Translations under genes and position numbers: made by a program | Assembly: GCF_013282215.1 (NCBI RefSeq) | Contig: NZ_CP048103.1 | Location: 2,914,001 to 2,978,000, forward strand | From: Kroppenstedtia eburnea | GTDB lineage: Bacteria; Bacillota; Bacilli; Thermoactinomycetales; DSM-45169 | Direction: 5' to 3' | DNA: 64,000 nt | Shown here: positions 1 to 9,258 of the stretch, piece after piece | Numbering within the stretch: position 1 is the stretch's first letter | Layout of the letters: each line of letters opens with the position of its first letter | The notes under the pieces: model-generated | Databases searched by the model: none | Seen by the model: only the letters and a program-made list of their open reading frames with translations | Told to the model about the DNA's origin: nothing

Positions 1-1195
1 CGGTGATCCGGGCATCCTGATCTGAGATTTTGTCGCCGTCGATTTTGACCGCGCCCTGTTTCACCATGCGGCGGGCTTCGCCGTTGGAGGAGACCAGCCC
101 CAGGGAGCTGAGCAGCTGGACGATCCAAAGTTTGCCCTCCTCCAGTTCACTGTCGGGGATTTCCTTCTCCGGGATCTCTTCCGGAAGTTCCCGTTGTTGG
201 AACACCCGGCGGAAGTGGGCTTCCGCCTCCGCCGCCGCCTCTTGGCCGTGATACATCTGAACGAGACGGCCGGCCAGCATCATCTTGGCATCCCGGGGAT
301 GGATGCTGCCTTCCTTCAATCCCGCCCGCAACCGGTCCAACTCCTCCAGGGTGAGATCGGTCACCAGCTCAAAGTATTTCAGCATCAACTCATCGGGGAC
401 AGACATCGCTTTCCCGTACATTTCCTGGGCCGGTTCATCGATGCCGATATAGTTGCCGAGGCTTTTGGACATCTTTTTGACTCCGTCCAGCCCCTCCAGC
501 AAGGGCATGGTGAGGATCACTTGCTCTTCCTGCCCGTACTGGGACTGGAGTTGGCGTCCCATCAGCAGGTTGAAGGTCTGGTCAGTCCCCCCGGTCTCAA
601 TATCGCTTTGCAGGGCGACGGAGTCATAGCCCTGCATCAGGGGATAGAAAAACTCATGGACACTGATCGCTTGACCGCTGTGGTATCGTTTGGCGAAATC
701 ATCCCGCTCCAGCATGCGGGCCACAGTGGTCTTGGCCGCCAACTCCACCACCGCCGCGAAGTCCAGTGAGGCGAGCCACTCGCTGTTGAACCGGACCTCT
801 GTCTTGTCCCGGTCCAGCACCTTGAACAGTTGCTCGGCGTAGGTTTGGGCGTTGGCCTTCACCTCCGCTTCCGAGAGCTGTTTGCGGGTCTCCGATTTAC
901 CCGACGGATCTCCGATCCGCCCCGTGAAATCCCCGATCACCAACTGGACGGTATGACCCAGCTCCTGAAATTGACGCAGCTTGTTCAGGATCACTGTGTG
1001 TCCGATATGAATATCCGGAGCCGAGGGATCCAGACCCAGCTTCACCTTCAGGGGTTTCCCCGTCCGGATCGATCGTTTCACCTTTTTCTCCAGCTCGTCT
1101 TCAGGGATGATCTGTGCCGTCCCCCGCCGGATCACAGCCATTTGATGGGCCGCTTCCCGCTCCTGTTCCGGGGTCAACCCTTTTTCCTGATCCAT
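1..1195 (-). CDS. tyrS: Tyrosyl-tRNA synthetase, C-terminus cut by window edge
   Basis: Charges tRNA-Tyr with tyrosine in the cytoplasm. Reading leftward from ATG at 1195, the protein begins [14 protein letters not shown]. It carries the class I HIGH motif ([13 protein letters not shown], near residue 55) and a KMSKS loop ([12 protein letters not shown]), then a C-terminal S4-like RNA-binding region ([19 protein letters not shown]) that runs off the window. The KMSKS form matches the TyrZ-type bacterial enzyme rather than the KFGKT-type TyrS of Bacillus. The gene lies behind a tyrosine T-box, which agrees with the assignment. No defect is visible in the part present. Confidence 0.95.
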   Translation of the reverse strand, partial: MDQEKGLTPEQEREAAHQMAVIRRGTAQIIPEDELEKKVKRSIRTGKPLKVKLGLDPSAPDIHIGHTVILNKLRQFQELGHTVQLVIGDFTGRIGDPSGKSETRKQLSEAEVKANAQTYAEQLFKVLDRDKTEVRFNSEWLASLDFAAVVELAAKTTVARMLERDDFAKRYHSGQAISVHEFFYPLMQGYDSVALQSDIETGGTDQTFNLLMGRQLQSQYGQEEQVILTMPLLEGLDGVKKMSKSLGNYIGIDEPAQEMYGKAMSVPDELMLKYFELVTDLTLEELDRLRAGLKEGSIHPRDAKMMLAGRLVQMYHGQEAAAEAEAHFRRVFQQRELPEEIPEKEIPDSELEEGKLWIVQLLSSLGLVSSNGEARRMVKQGAVKIDGDKISDQDARIT

Positions 1196-1244
1196 CTTTC
1201 AGTCACCTGCCCGCTTGATTTTGATAAATAAGGATTCAATTCCA

Positions 1245-1490
1245 TAAAATAACCCCGTCCCTGGTAAAGGGACGGGGTTGAATGGCCCGCGGTACCACCC
1301 TTGTTGAAAGCCGGTGCTTTCCACTCTGAGGATAACGGGTTTTCACCCGCCGCACCGGAGTGCGATGGCTCCCAAGCTGTACTTCGTCCGGAGGGGGTTC
1401 ACTGGTTTGCACCTGCCACCAGCTCTCTGCGAGAACCCGTCTCCGGCTACTGCGGCTTGATCTGCGCCTGGCGATTTATGAAAAATCAAT
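1245..1490 (-). promoter_or_regulatory. T-box leader of tyrS (tyrosine specifier)
   Basis: On the minus strand the leader contains the diagnostic antiterminator sequence AAGGGTGGTACCGCGG (1288-1303). A terminator follows, with stem AACCCCGTCCCT/AGGGACGGGGTT (1251-1279) and a short T-rich tail. Further upstream are the stem I elements GCAGAGAGCTGG and a CGAAGTACAGCTTGG segment in which TAC would be the specifier codon, matching tyrosine. Uncharged tRNA-Tyr would stabilise the antiterminator and raise tyrS expression. The 5' limit is approximate. Confidence 0.92.
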
Positions 1491-1508
1491 ACATCCATCA
1501 TACCCAAA

Positions 1509-4151
1509 ATGACGGGGGTAATCAAGTTGAAACCAAAACGGCCACCCGCCTCCGAAGGGCGGCGCAGCCGGCGGATCTGGTCCCTTCTCCGGCGGACCTT
1601 TGCCATCGGTGTCCTTTTAGTCTCCATTCTCATCCTGTTCACCGCTGCCGCAACCGGCGCGGCGGCAGGCTACATCGCCTCCCTCCTCAAAGAGGAGCCC
1701 CTGCGCAGTGAAGCGCAAATACGCCAACAGTTGGCCGGTTGGACCCAAACCAGCCACGCCTATTTCGGTGATGGCTCTCCCATCGGGGCGATGCGGACCG
1801 ATGCCGACCGGAAGTGGGTCGCCCGGGAGGAGGTGAGTCCCGCCCTGATCGATGCCCTGATCGCCACAGAGGATCACCGTTTTTATGAGCATTCCGGAAT
1901 CTCCCTCCACGGAATCTTGCGGGCGGCCTGGCATGACTTGAAGACAGGGTCCATCGCCAGCGGAGGGAGCACGATCACGCAACAGCTGGTTAAAAACGTG
2001 ATCCTGGAAAACAGGGAGAAAGCCTTGGAGCGAAAGGCGAAGGAGATCGCCATCGCCCTCCGCCTGGAGCGGCTCCTCCCCAAAGATGAAATTCTCACCT
2101 TTTATTTGAACAGCCTCTACTTCGGCAAGGGGATCCATCACCGGAACCTGCTGGGGGTGCAGACGGCGGCGAAGGGGATCTTCGGCGTCGATGCCCGCCA
2201 TCTCAACCTGGCCCAGGCAGCCTATCTGGCCGGGATGATCCAGCGGCCCACTGCCTTCAACCCCTTCAGTGACGAGGGATTTCAAGCGGGGTCCCGCCGG
2301 ATGCGCACCGTCCTCTCCCGCATGAGGCAGACGGGAAAGATCACTCCGGAAGCCGAAGCCCAAGCCCTGCAGTTCGACCTGAAGTCCTCATTGGCCCGGG
2401 GGGAGGGGAAAAGTGCCTACCACCGTCACCCCTTTCTGATGGCGGCGGTGGAAGATGAAGCGGCCAAACTCCTGATGAAGGCCGAAGGGCTGCAGCCAGC
2501 GGAACTGAGTCGGCAAGGTTTGTACCATGCCACCCTGGAACAATACCGGAAACGGATCCTGACCGGGGGCTACCGCATCGACACCACCGTGGATCCCCGC
2601 CTCTATCAGGCGATGAACCGGACCGCCCGCAATCAGAAATTGTACGCCAAGCCCGTCACCTACACCGTCCGGGTCGGTGGAAAGAAGCGCATCGTCAAGG
2701 ATGCCCGGGAAGAGGTGGGGGCGGTTCTGCTGGACGTCCGGACCGGGGCTCTCCTCGCCTTTGTCGGGGGCCGCGACTTTGAGCAGGGACAGGTCAACCG
2801 TGCCTTGGGGGCCCGCCGGCAACCGGGTTCCACCATCAAACCCTTGCTCGACTACGGGCCGGCTCTGGACCAAAGGAGAGTCACCCCCGCCACCATTGTC
2901 GTGGATGAACCCTTATCCACCGATGACGGCAAGGGGAAAACCTACAAAAACTACAACAACCGCTACCGGGGTCCCGTCACCGTCCGGGAGGCTCTCACAT
3001 GGTCCCTCAACATCCCCGCGATCAAGTTGCTGCGGGAGATCGGTGTCCGCGAAGGATTCCGCTATCTGGAGGCCATGGATTTCCCGATTCACCCCCGGGA
3101 TGGAGAAGCCTCCGCCATCGGCGGATTCACCCGGGGCTTCACCGTGGCGGAGATGACGGCAGGCTATGCCATGCTGGCCAATCACGGGGAATACCGGAAA
3201 CCCTGGCTGATTCGCCGGATCACGGACGCTGATGGTCATGTGATCTATCAACACCGCTCCCAACCCCGCCAGATTCTCTCCCCCGGTGCCGCCTGGCTTA
3301 CCACCGATATCTTGCGGGATGTGATCCGAAACGGAACCGGGCGCTGGGTGGGCGCCCGGGTCCGGGGACATCAGCTGGCGGGAAAGACCGGCACCACCCA
3401 AAACGGTCACGATGTCTGGTTTATCGGCTACACCCCCCGGATCGCACTGGGGGTATGGATCGGCTACGATTACAACCACCCCCTCCCCGATGATCGTCGG
3501 GCGAAACGGGTCTGGTCCCGTATCTTCCGGAGCGCCGTCCACACCCGGCCCCGTCTCTCCCCGAAGGGTGTCACCTTTGAACAGCCCGACGGGCTGGAAG
3601 AGGCGGAGATCTGCAAAGCAACCGGTCAATTGGCCACGGAAGATTGCCGGGCGGCAAAGGCCGTGGTGAAGGAGAGACTGCCCGCCGACCAGATTCCCGA
3701 GGAGATCTGCCTCCAGCATGGAGAAGAGCGGATCGTGGTGGTGGAGGGAAGAGAATATGTAGCGGATCCCCGTACCCCGCCGGATCTGACACGGACCCAA
3801 ACCGGCCTCCGGGTCCCGGAACAGGAGGCGGATCGATACAAGCATTACCAGGGGAGTCGGCTCCCACTGGAACGGGATCCCCGGATCAGCCTGGGTGCCC
3901 CCACTCCACCCCAGGTGACAGCCATCCCCTCCTCTTCAGGAGTCAAATTGACATGGAGGCCTTCCGATGATACTGCCCTGGCCGGATACCGGATCTACCG
4001 GGAAGGCCAACGAGTGGCCAGCATCCGCCTCGATGAGCCCCCCGTCTTCACCGGCCCTCCGGGCAACTACACGGTCCGGGCCGTGGACATCGCCGGCCTC
4101 GAATCGGCAGACGGCATCCCGCCCGTTCCGTTCGGGGGATCGGCAGAGTGA
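1509..4151 (+). CDS. Class A penicillin-binding protein (glycosyltransferase/transpeptidase)
   Basis: Bifunctional peptidoglycan synthase anchored in the membrane. One transmembrane segment (about residues 30-58) is followed by a GT51 glycosyltransferase domain (EDHRFYEHSG, GGSTITQQLVKN) and a transpeptidase domain with all three active-site motifs: STIK (RQPGSTIKPLL), SLN (WSLNIPAIK) and KTGT (GKTGTTQNGHDVW). The C-terminus has a fibronectin-III-like repeat (GVKLTWRPSDDTALAGYRIY), as in several PBP1 proteins of Bacillales. ATG 1509 has no clear ribosome site. An in-frame TTG at 1527 sits 8 nt after GGGGG (1514-1518) and may be the true start. Divergent from tyrS. Confidence 0.93.
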   Translation: MTGVIKLKPKRPPASEGRRSRRIWSLLRRTFAIGVLLVSILILFTAAATGAAAGYIASLLKEEPLRSEAQIRQQLAGWTQTSHAYFGDGSPIGAMRTDADRKWVAREEVSPALIDALIATEDHRFYEHSGISLHGILRAAWHDLKTGSIASGGSTITQQLVKNVILENREKALERKAKEIAIALRLERLLPKDEILTFYLNSLYFGKGIHHRNLLGVQTAAKGIFGVDARHLNLAQAAYLAGMIQRPTAFNPFSDEGFQAGSRRMRTVLSRMRQTGKITPEAEAQALQFDLKSSLARGEGKSAYHRHPFLMAAVEDEAAKLLMKAEGLQPAELSRQGLYHATLEQYRKRILTGGYRIDTTVDPRLYQAMNRTARNQKLYAKPVTYTVRVGGKKRIVKDAREEVGAVLLDVRTGALLAFVGGRDFEQGQVNRALGARRQPGSTIKPLLDYGPALDQRRVTPATIVVDEPLSTDDGKGKTYKNYNNRYRGPVTVREALTWSLNIPAIKLLREIGVREGFRYLEAMDFPIHPRDGEASAIGGFTRGFTVAEMTAGYAMLANHGEYRKPWLIRRITDADGHVIYQHRSQPRQILSPGAAWLTTDILRDVIRNGTGRWVGARVRGHQLAGKTGTTQNGHDVWFIGYTPRIALGVWIGYDYNHPLPDDRRAKRVWSRIFRSAVHTRPRLSPKGVTFEQPDGLEEAEICKATGQLATEDCRAAKAVVKERLPADQIPEEICLQHGEERIVVVEGREYVADPRTPPDLTRTQTGLRVPEQEADRYKHYQGSRLPLERDPRISLGAPTPPQVTAIPSSSGVKLTWRPSDDTALAGYRIYREGQRVASIRLDEPPVFTGPPGNYTVRAVDIAGLESADGIPPVPFGGSAE

Positions 4152-4182
4152 AGTTGGAACGGCGGGCACTCTCCCGCTTCCG

Positions 4183-4220
4183 GACCCAACGCCCCCAAAG
4201 GATGGGCGTTGGGTCTTTTG
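4183..4220 (+). terminator. Rho-independent terminator after the penicillin-binding protein
   Basis: GACCCAACGCCC pairs with GGGCGTTGGGTC (4183-4215) and is followed by TTTT. It starts 31 nt after the stop codon. Confidence 0.85.
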
Positions 4221-4344
4221 GCGTGAGTAATAATGGAGAAGAGAAGGGAACAGAACCGAATAAAAATACAGCGGGTGAAAAACATGGGGAAGATGACACG
4301 GGAAGGTGTGACCCGTCCCATCTCCATCTTCGTCTCTTCCTTTC

Positions 4345-4380
4345 CCGCAAAAAAACAAGCGCGACTCGAAGTCGCGCTTT
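4345..4380 (-). terminator. Terminator of acsA
   Basis: On the minus strand AAGCGCGACTTCGAGTCGCGCTT (4357-4379) is followed by GTTTTTTT. It lies 10 nt after the acsA stop. Confidence 0.9.
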
Positions 4381-4388
4381 ATTTATTC

Positions 4389-6110
4389 TCAGTCTTCCAT
4401 CGTGGACAAATCGCCGGTGGGGAGATCCAGTTCCCAGGCTTTCAGCACCCGGCGCATGATTTTGCCGGAGCGGGTCTTGGGCAGTTTGTCCTTGAATTCG
4501 ATTTCCCGGGGGGCGGCGTGGGCCGCCAATCCTTCCTTGACGAAGGCGCGGATCTCTTTCTTCAAATCCTCCGAGGGCTCATGGCCTGCACGGAGAGCGA
4601 TGAAAGCTTTGATAATCTCCCCCCGGACCGGGTCCGGCTTGCCGATGACCCCCGCCTCCGCCACTGCCGGGTGTTCCACCAGCTTGCTTTCCACTTCAAA
4701 GGGGCCGACCCGTTCGCCGGAGGTATTGATCACATCGTCAATCCGGCCCTGGAACCAGAAGTATCCGTCTTCATCCCGGTAGGCCGAATCCCCGGAAATG
4801 TACCAACCCGGAACCCGGAAATATTCTTGATATTTGGGCTCGTTTTTCCAAATCTTGCACATCATGGCCGGCCACGGTGTCTTGATGGCCAGATTGCCCA
4901 TCTGATTCGGGGGCAGCTCATTCCCCTCATCATCGATGATCCCCGCCTCAATCCCCGGGAAGGGTTTGCCCATGGAACCCGGTTTGATCGCCATGGCGGG
5001 ATAATTGGAGATCAGGATGCCGCCGGTCTCAGTCATCCACCAGTTGTCATGAATCCGGCGTTCGTAGGCTTTCAACCCCCAGCGGACCACTTCCGGGTTG
5101 AGGGGTTCCCCCACACTCAGAATATGACGAACCTTGGACAGATCAAATTTCCGCACCACATCGGCGCCGGCACCCATCAGCATCCGGAAGGCGGTGGGGG
5201 CGCTGTACCAGACTGTCACACCGTAGGTTTCCAGGGTTCCGTACCAATCCTCGGGACTGAACCGCCCGCCGCGGATCACATTGGTCACCCCGTTGAGCCA
5301 GGGGGCAAAAATCCCGTAGGAGGTGCCCGTCACCCATCCCGGGTCTGCGGTACACCAATACACATCGTCTTCCTTCAGGTCGAGAATCCACTTCCCGGTC
5401 TGGTAATGATGAATCATGGCGTTGTGAACATGGAGAACCCCTTTCGGCTTGCCGGTGGAACCGGATGTGTAGTGCAGGAGCATCCCGTCCTCCCGGTCCA
5501 TCCATTCGATCTCCAGTTCAGGGGAAGCTTCCGCCATCTCCTTTTCAAAGCTGTAAAACCCTTCTTTCAGATCCCCTTCATCAGCTCCGACGAGGATCAC
5601 ATGCTTCAGGCTCGGAAGTTCCTGCACCGGGACCCGCTTCAACTGTTCCGGTGTCGTCACGAGGGCGATGGCTTCGCTGTTTTCGAGACGATCCTTGACC
5701 GCCGCTTCCATGAACGCTTCAAAGAGGGGGCCCACGATGGCACCCACTTTCACAGCCCCCAGAAAACTGAAATATAATTCCGGACTGCGGGGCATGAAGA
5801 TGAATACCCGGTCTCCCTTTTGGATCCCCAGCTTGCGCAGGACGTTGCCAAAGCGGTTGGACTGCTCTTTCATCTCCCGGAAGGTGTACTTCTCTTCCCG
5901 CTCAGCATCACTGTAGATCAATGCAACCTTGTCCCCGCCCTCGGAGTCTGCATGCCGGTCAATCGCCTCATATGCCGCATTCACTTTACCGGTGTCAAAC
6001 CAGGAAAAGGCCTTCTCCACCTCTTTCCAGTCGAAGTTATCATAAGCTTTTTCGTAGGATGTCAGATTGTTCCCTTCCGTCATGGACGGGATCATTTCCC
6101 CTTGTTTCAA
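4389..6110 (-). CDS. acsA: Acetyl-CoA synthetase
   Basis: Activates acetate to acetyl-CoA with ATP through acetyl-AMP. The 573-residue length is that of Bacillus AcsA. The AMP-binding P-loop (YTSGSTGKPKGVLHVH, about residue 250), the core segment YWCTADPGWVTGTSYG and the C-terminal RSGKIMRR motif are present. Lys ~550 in that last motif is the residue acetylated by AcuA in Bacillus. The TTG start at 6110 is preceded by AAGGAGG at 7 nt, which is a better fit than the later ATGs. It is divergent from acuABC, the genes that control its acetylation state. Confidence 0.96.
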   Translation of the reverse strand: MKQGEMIPSMTEGNNLTSYEKAYDNFDWKEVEKAFSWFDTGKVNAAYEAIDRHADSEGGDKVALIYSDAEREEKYTFREMKEQSNRFGNVLRKLGIQKGDRVFIFMPRSPELYFSFLGAVKVGAIVGPLFEAFMEAAVKDRLENSEAIALVTTPEQLKRVPVQELPSLKHVILVGADEGDLKEGFYSFEKEMAEASPELEIEWMDREDGMLLHYTSGSTGKPKGVLHVHNAMIHHYQTGKWILDLKEDDVYWCTADPGWVTGTSYGIFAPWLNGVTNVIRGGRFSPEDWYGTLETYGVTVWYSAPTAFRMLMGAGADVVRKFDLSKVRHILSVGEPLNPEVVRWGLKAYERRIHDNWWMTETGGILISNYPAMAIKPGSMGKPFPGIEAGIIDDEGNELPPNQMGNLAIKTPWPAMMCKIWKNEPKYQEYFRVPGWYISGDSAYRDEDGYFWFQGRIDDVINTSGERVGPFEVESKLVEHPAVAEAGVIGKPDPVRGEIIKAFIALRAGHEPSEDLKKEIRAFVKEGLAAHAAPREIEFKDKLPKTRSGKIMRRVLKAWELDLPTGDLSTMED

Positions 6111-6199
6111 CTCATTCCCTCCTTCTTTTTGTCAGGACAGAGTCACCGGACGGGGTCCGGACCACAATCTTTGTTGGAGAGACGCCACAAATGACCGGA

Positions 6200-6255
6200 T
6201 TGGAAAGCACGATTATGGTTATAATTATATCATAGATGGGAAGATTCGCAATGTT
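6200..6255. promoter_or_regulatory. Divergent acsA/acuABC promoter region
   Basis: An AT-rich near-palindrome carries TATAAT on both strands (plus 6220-6225, minus 6224-6229). For acsA, TTGCGA (complement of 6246-6251) lies 16 nt upstream of the minus-strand TATAAT. The plus-strand -35 (TTGGAA, 6200-6205) is only 14 nt away and is less convincing. CcpA controls these genes in Bacillus, but I found no good cre match here. Confidence 0.4.
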
Positions 6256-6344
6256 ATCCGCCCTGGAGGGCTCCCACATCGCAGGCGAGGGTTGCAGACG
6301 ACCCTTTTGGGGCGATCACACCCGATGGAGGTGTCACCGACACC

Positions 6345-6980
6345 GTGATGGAGCATATCAAAGAGTATCACCGAATCGAATGGGAGGCGGACAAGGAACC
6401 ACTCACAGCGGAAGGGCCCGTCTCCCCCGAAACCTTGGAACGTTTTCCCTTTCACCCCGGCCTGGTCGCATTCCGTCCTCCTGCAGAGCAACGGGAAGCC
6501 ATCATCGGAATCTCCCGCCTGCCGGAAGGAAGAATCATCATCGCCAGAACCGGGGCGGAAGTGATCGGTTATGTCACTTTTCTTTATCCCGATCCCCTGG
6601 AACACTGGTCCAAGGGAAACATGCACGACCTCCTGGAACTGGGGGCGATTGAAGTGACCGCTCCCTACCGGCGGTATCACGTGGCCCGCAACCTGCTCCG
6701 GGTCGCCTTCTCCGATCCCCACATGGAAAACTATATCGTCATCTCCACGGAATACTACTGGCACTGGGACTTGAAAGGAACCGGACTCTCCATTTGGGAG
6801 TACCGAAATGTGATGGAAAAGGTGATGTCCAGCGCGGGTCTGGAGCGGTTTGCCACCGATGATCCCGAGATCACCGCCCATCCCGCCAACTGTCTGATGG
6901 CACGGATCGGTAAAAACGTGCCGCTGGAGTCCATGGAAAAGTTTGATCGACTTCGTTTTCAGTACCGATATCTGTATTGA
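6345..6980 (+). CDS. acuA: Protein acetyltransferase of acetyl-CoA synthetase
   Basis: GNAT-type acetyltransferase that in Bacillus acetylates and inactivates AcsA using acetyl-CoA. At 211 residues it has the AcuA length. The acetyl-CoA binding region is around YRRYHVARNLLRVAF (about residues 105-120). The start is GTG 6345 or ATG 6348. The nearest Shine-Dalgarno sequence (GGAGG, 6327-6331) is 13 nt away, but a small hairpin (6330-6344) fills the gap. First gene of acuABC; its stop lies 20 nt before the acuB start. Confidence 0.93.
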   Translation: MMEHIKEYHRIEWEADKEPLTAEGPVSPETLERFPFHPGLVAFRPPAEQREAIIGISRLPEGRIIIARTGAEVIGYVTFLYPDPLEHWSKGNMHDLLELGAIEVTAPYRRYHVARNLLRVAFSDPHMENYIVISTEYYWHWDLKGTGLSIWEYRNVMEKVMSSAGLERFATDDPEITAHPANCLMARIGKNVPLESMEKFDRLRFQYRYLY

Positions 6981-7000
6981 CTGCAAAAGGAGGAACCGAC

Positions 7001-7651
7001 ATGCTGGTTGAAGAGATCATGCACCGAAACATCCACTCGGTCACTCCCTCCACCTCCATCGGTGATGCCATCCGCCTCTTGAAGAGGCACCAAATCCGTC
7101 ACCTCCCCATCCTGGACGGACAGAACCTTGTCGGTCTGGTCACGGACCGGGATCTGCGCGGTGCTTCTCCATCCAGCCTCGATTCCGGGGGGTTGCGGGA
7201 TCTCCTTCACCGACCGGTCTCCGAAGTCATGATTCGTCAGGTGATCACCGCCCATCCCCTCGATTTCGTGGAGGACGCCGCCCGTCTCCTGTATGAGCAT
7301 CGGATCGGATGCTTGCCGGTCCTGCAGGGAGAGAAGCTGGTCGGGATCCTGACGGAAACCGATATCCTCCGCCGGCTGATCGAAATTTTCGGAGTGGATC
7401 GCCCCGGCCAACATGTGGAAGTGGAGGTGGAGGATCGGTCCGGAATTTTGGCGGAGGTGGCTGCCATTTTCGGCGATCATCGGACCAACATCAACAGCGT
7501 CCTGTTGGAAAGAGGCCAAAAAGAACATCATCTCAAAATCGTCTTCCGGGTCCAGGCCAAGGACCTCGGCAAGATCATCGACCACATCGAGCAGGCGGGA
7601 CACCGGGTGCTCTGGCCGCGCACCACCCCTGACCCCGAGGGAGGGGTGTGA
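7001..7651 (+). CDS. acuB: Acetoin utilization protein AcuB (CBS-CBS-ACT)
   Basis: Small regulatory protein with two CBS domains (MHRNIHSVTPSTSIGDAIRL near the N-terminus; SEVMIRQVITAHPLDFVEDA around residue 75) and a C-terminal ACT-like domain (VEVEDRSGILAEVAAIFGDH, residue ~140). CBS pairs usually sense adenosine nucleotides. The exact role of AcuB is not settled. ATG 7001 follows AAAAGGAGG. The reading frame is open upstream to 6977, but nothing supports the longer form. Confidence 0.93.
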   Translation: MLVEEIMHRNIHSVTPSTSIGDAIRLLKRHQIRHLPILDGQNLVGLVTDRDLRGASPSSLDSGGLRDLLHRPVSEVMIRQVITAHPLDFVEDAARLLYEHRIGCLPVLQGEKLVGILTETDILRRLIEIFGVDRPGQHVEVEVEDRSGILAEVAAIFGDHRTNINSVLLERGQKEHHLKIVFRVQAKDLGKIIDHIEQAGHRVLWPRTTPDPEGGV

Positions 7652-7652
7652 C

Positions 7653-8810
7653 GTGAAGGAGGAAGCCCGGTTCATTTACAGCGAAGACCTGCTCAAATAT
7701 CGTTTCGGTGACGGCCACCCCTTCGATAATCGCCGGTTGCAGCCCACCCTGGATCTGATCCGGACTCTCGGTCCCTTGGAGGATCATCACTTGCACCCGC
7801 CGCGACCGGCGACAGAAGAGGAACTCACCCGGGTTCACGACCGGGACTACATCACTTTGGTCCAAGAGGCGGACCGGGAGAGCATCCCGCGGGAACGACT
7901 GGAGGAGTACGGTCTGGGAACCGAGGACAATCCCGTCTTCCCCGGAATCCATCAAACGTCAGCCCTGGTCACCGGCGGCACCCTGGAGGCGGCGGAAATC
8001 GTGATGAGTGGACAAGCCCGGCACGCCCTCAACCTTTCCGGAGGATTGCACCACGCCCTGCGCGGCAAAGCCGCCGGCTTTTGCATCTATAATGACGCGG
8101 CTGTCGCCATCGCCCAGATCCGGGAGAAATACCAGGCACGTGTTCTCTACATTGACACCGATGCACACCATGGAGACGGTGTCCAATGGGCTTTTTACGA
8201 TGACCCTGAGGTACTCACTCTGTCCATCCATGAGACCGGACGCTACTTGTTCCCCGGAACCGGAAATATATACGAACGGGGCCATGACGCCGGTTTGGGG
8301 GCCTGCATCAATGTTCCTCTGGATGCCTTCACCGAGGATGAATCCTGGTTGGATGCCTTTCAAAGGGTGGTTCCCCGGATCGCCCGGGCATTCAAGCCTG
8401 ATGTCATCCTCTCCCAGAACGGTTGTGATGCGCACCGCCACGATCCCCTGACCCATCTGTCAGCCACCATGGAAATCTACCGCGTCATCCCCCGGGTGGT
8501 TCACCAACTGGCTCATGAACTGTGTGACGGCCGCTGGATCGCCGTGGGTGGCGGCGGCTACGATATCTGGCGGGTGGTTCCCCGGGCCTGGACCTATCTG
8601 TGGGCGGAGATGTCGGGACATCCCCTGGATGAGATGGAGATCCCCCGGACCTGGCTGGAAAAGTGGCAACCGAACAGTCCGCAGACCCTTCCCGACACCC
8701 TGCACGACCCTGAGGGCCTGTTTGAACCGATCCCCCGCCGGGAGGAGATCACCCAGAAAAACGAACGGACCGTCAACCAGGTACTGCGGATGGCCGGACT
8801 GTCGGAGTGA
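7653..8810 (+). CDS. acuC: Protein deacetylase AcuC (histone deacetylase family)
   Basis: Zn-dependent deacetylase that reactivates acetylated AcsA, reversing AcuA. Family motifs are HHALRGKAAGFCIYNDAAVA, YIDTDAHHGDGVQWAFY (Zn-ligand Asp and His, catalytic His pair), SIHETGRYLFPGTG and NGCDAHRHDPLTHL. Length is 385 residues against 387 in B. subtilis. The start is GTG 7653, one base after the acuB stop, with GAGGGAGGGG just upstream. An open frame continues upstream inside acuB but is a shadow. Confidence 0.95.
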   Translation: MKEEARFIYSEDLLKYRFGDGHPFDNRRLQPTLDLIRTLGPLEDHHLHPPRPATEEELTRVHDRDYITLVQEADRESIPRERLEEYGLGTEDNPVFPGIHQTSALVTGGTLEAAEIVMSGQARHALNLSGGLHHALRGKAAGFCIYNDAAVAIAQIREKYQARVLYIDTDAHHGDGVQWAFYDDPEVLTLSIHETGRYLFPGTGNIYERGHDAGLGACINVPLDAFTEDESWLDAFQRVVPRIARAFKPDVILSQNGCDAHRHDPLTHLSATMEIYRVIPRVVHQLAHELCDGRWIAVGGGGYDIWRVVPRAWTYLWAEMSGHPLDEMEIPRTWLEKWQPNSPQTLPDTLHDPEGLFEPIPRREEITQKNERTVNQVLRMAGLSE

Positions 8811-8825
8811 AACGGACCTTAAACC

Positions 8826-8860
8826 AGCCCACTTCAGTGAAGTGGGCTGTCCTGTCTCAG
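8826..8860 (+). terminator. Weak terminator after acuC
   Basis: The stem AGCCCACTTCA/TGAAGTGGGCT (8826-8848) is perfect, but only GTCCTGTCTC follows it, so termination may be leaky. Confidence 0.6.
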
Positions 8861-8894
8861 GGGAACGGAGTGACCTTGCATCCATTCACTCCAG

Positions 8895-9129
8895 AAGCGT
8901 TGTGATTTACTGCGTTCTTGGACGGTCAGGATTGGGTTTCACATGTCGTTTTCGTTGTTCTTACGATCCAAAATCACTCCATGTGAAACCCAACCCTCCG
9001 TGCATAGCGAGACCAGGGGCGAAAGCCCCCTGGCGAGACTTGTACTGGTGAGTGCATAGCGAGACCGGGAACGAAATGACCTTGGCGAGACTTGTGCCCT
9101 ATGGGTATGACGGCTTTTTCACAACGCTT
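8895..9129 (+). repeat. MITE-like repeat, copy A (long form, two RNA modules)
   Basis: A 235-bp element bounded by perfect 11-bp inverted repeats AAGCGTTGTGA (8895-8905) and TCACAACGCTT (9119-9129). It is flanked by an exact 4-bp duplication CCAG (8891-8894 and 9130-9133). The left part holds a long hairpin with arms GGGTTTCACATG and CATGTGAAACCC. The right part holds two tandem copies of a module of about 50 bp (from 9001 and 9052) with a GAAA-capped stem in the first copy, then CCCTATGGG. It lies between convergent acuC and the small gene at 9259. No protein is encoded. Confidence 0.9.
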
Positions 9130-9197
9130 CCAGTGCAAATAATGGGTAGTCAACGGCCCGCAATATTTACCTGAATGTATTCCTGAGTCCTCCAAAC

Positions 9198-9221
9198 AAA
9201 AAAAGCCGGAACCTGTCCGGC
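9198..9221 (-). terminator. Terminator of the hssRS-hrtBA-orf unit
   Basis: On the minus strand GCCGGACAGGTTCCGGC (9205-9221) is followed by TTTTTTTG. Confidence 0.75.
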
Positions 9222-9258
9222 AAACCCCATCCTGTTTTCTCTTTCCCCCAGCCTCCCT

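Noticed and set aside
4233-5777. Long open frame (514 codons) opposite acsA
   Set aside because: Antisense shadow of a clear AcsA; low-complexity His/Pro/Gly composition and no family features.
6111-6344. cre site for CcpA between acsA and acuA
   Set aside because: No stretch fits WTGNAANCGNWNNCW without several mismatches.
8880-9140. CRISPR or phage attachment site as explanation for the repeats
   Set aside because: Copies are dispersed, not arrayed with spacers, and have terminal repeats with 4-bp duplications.
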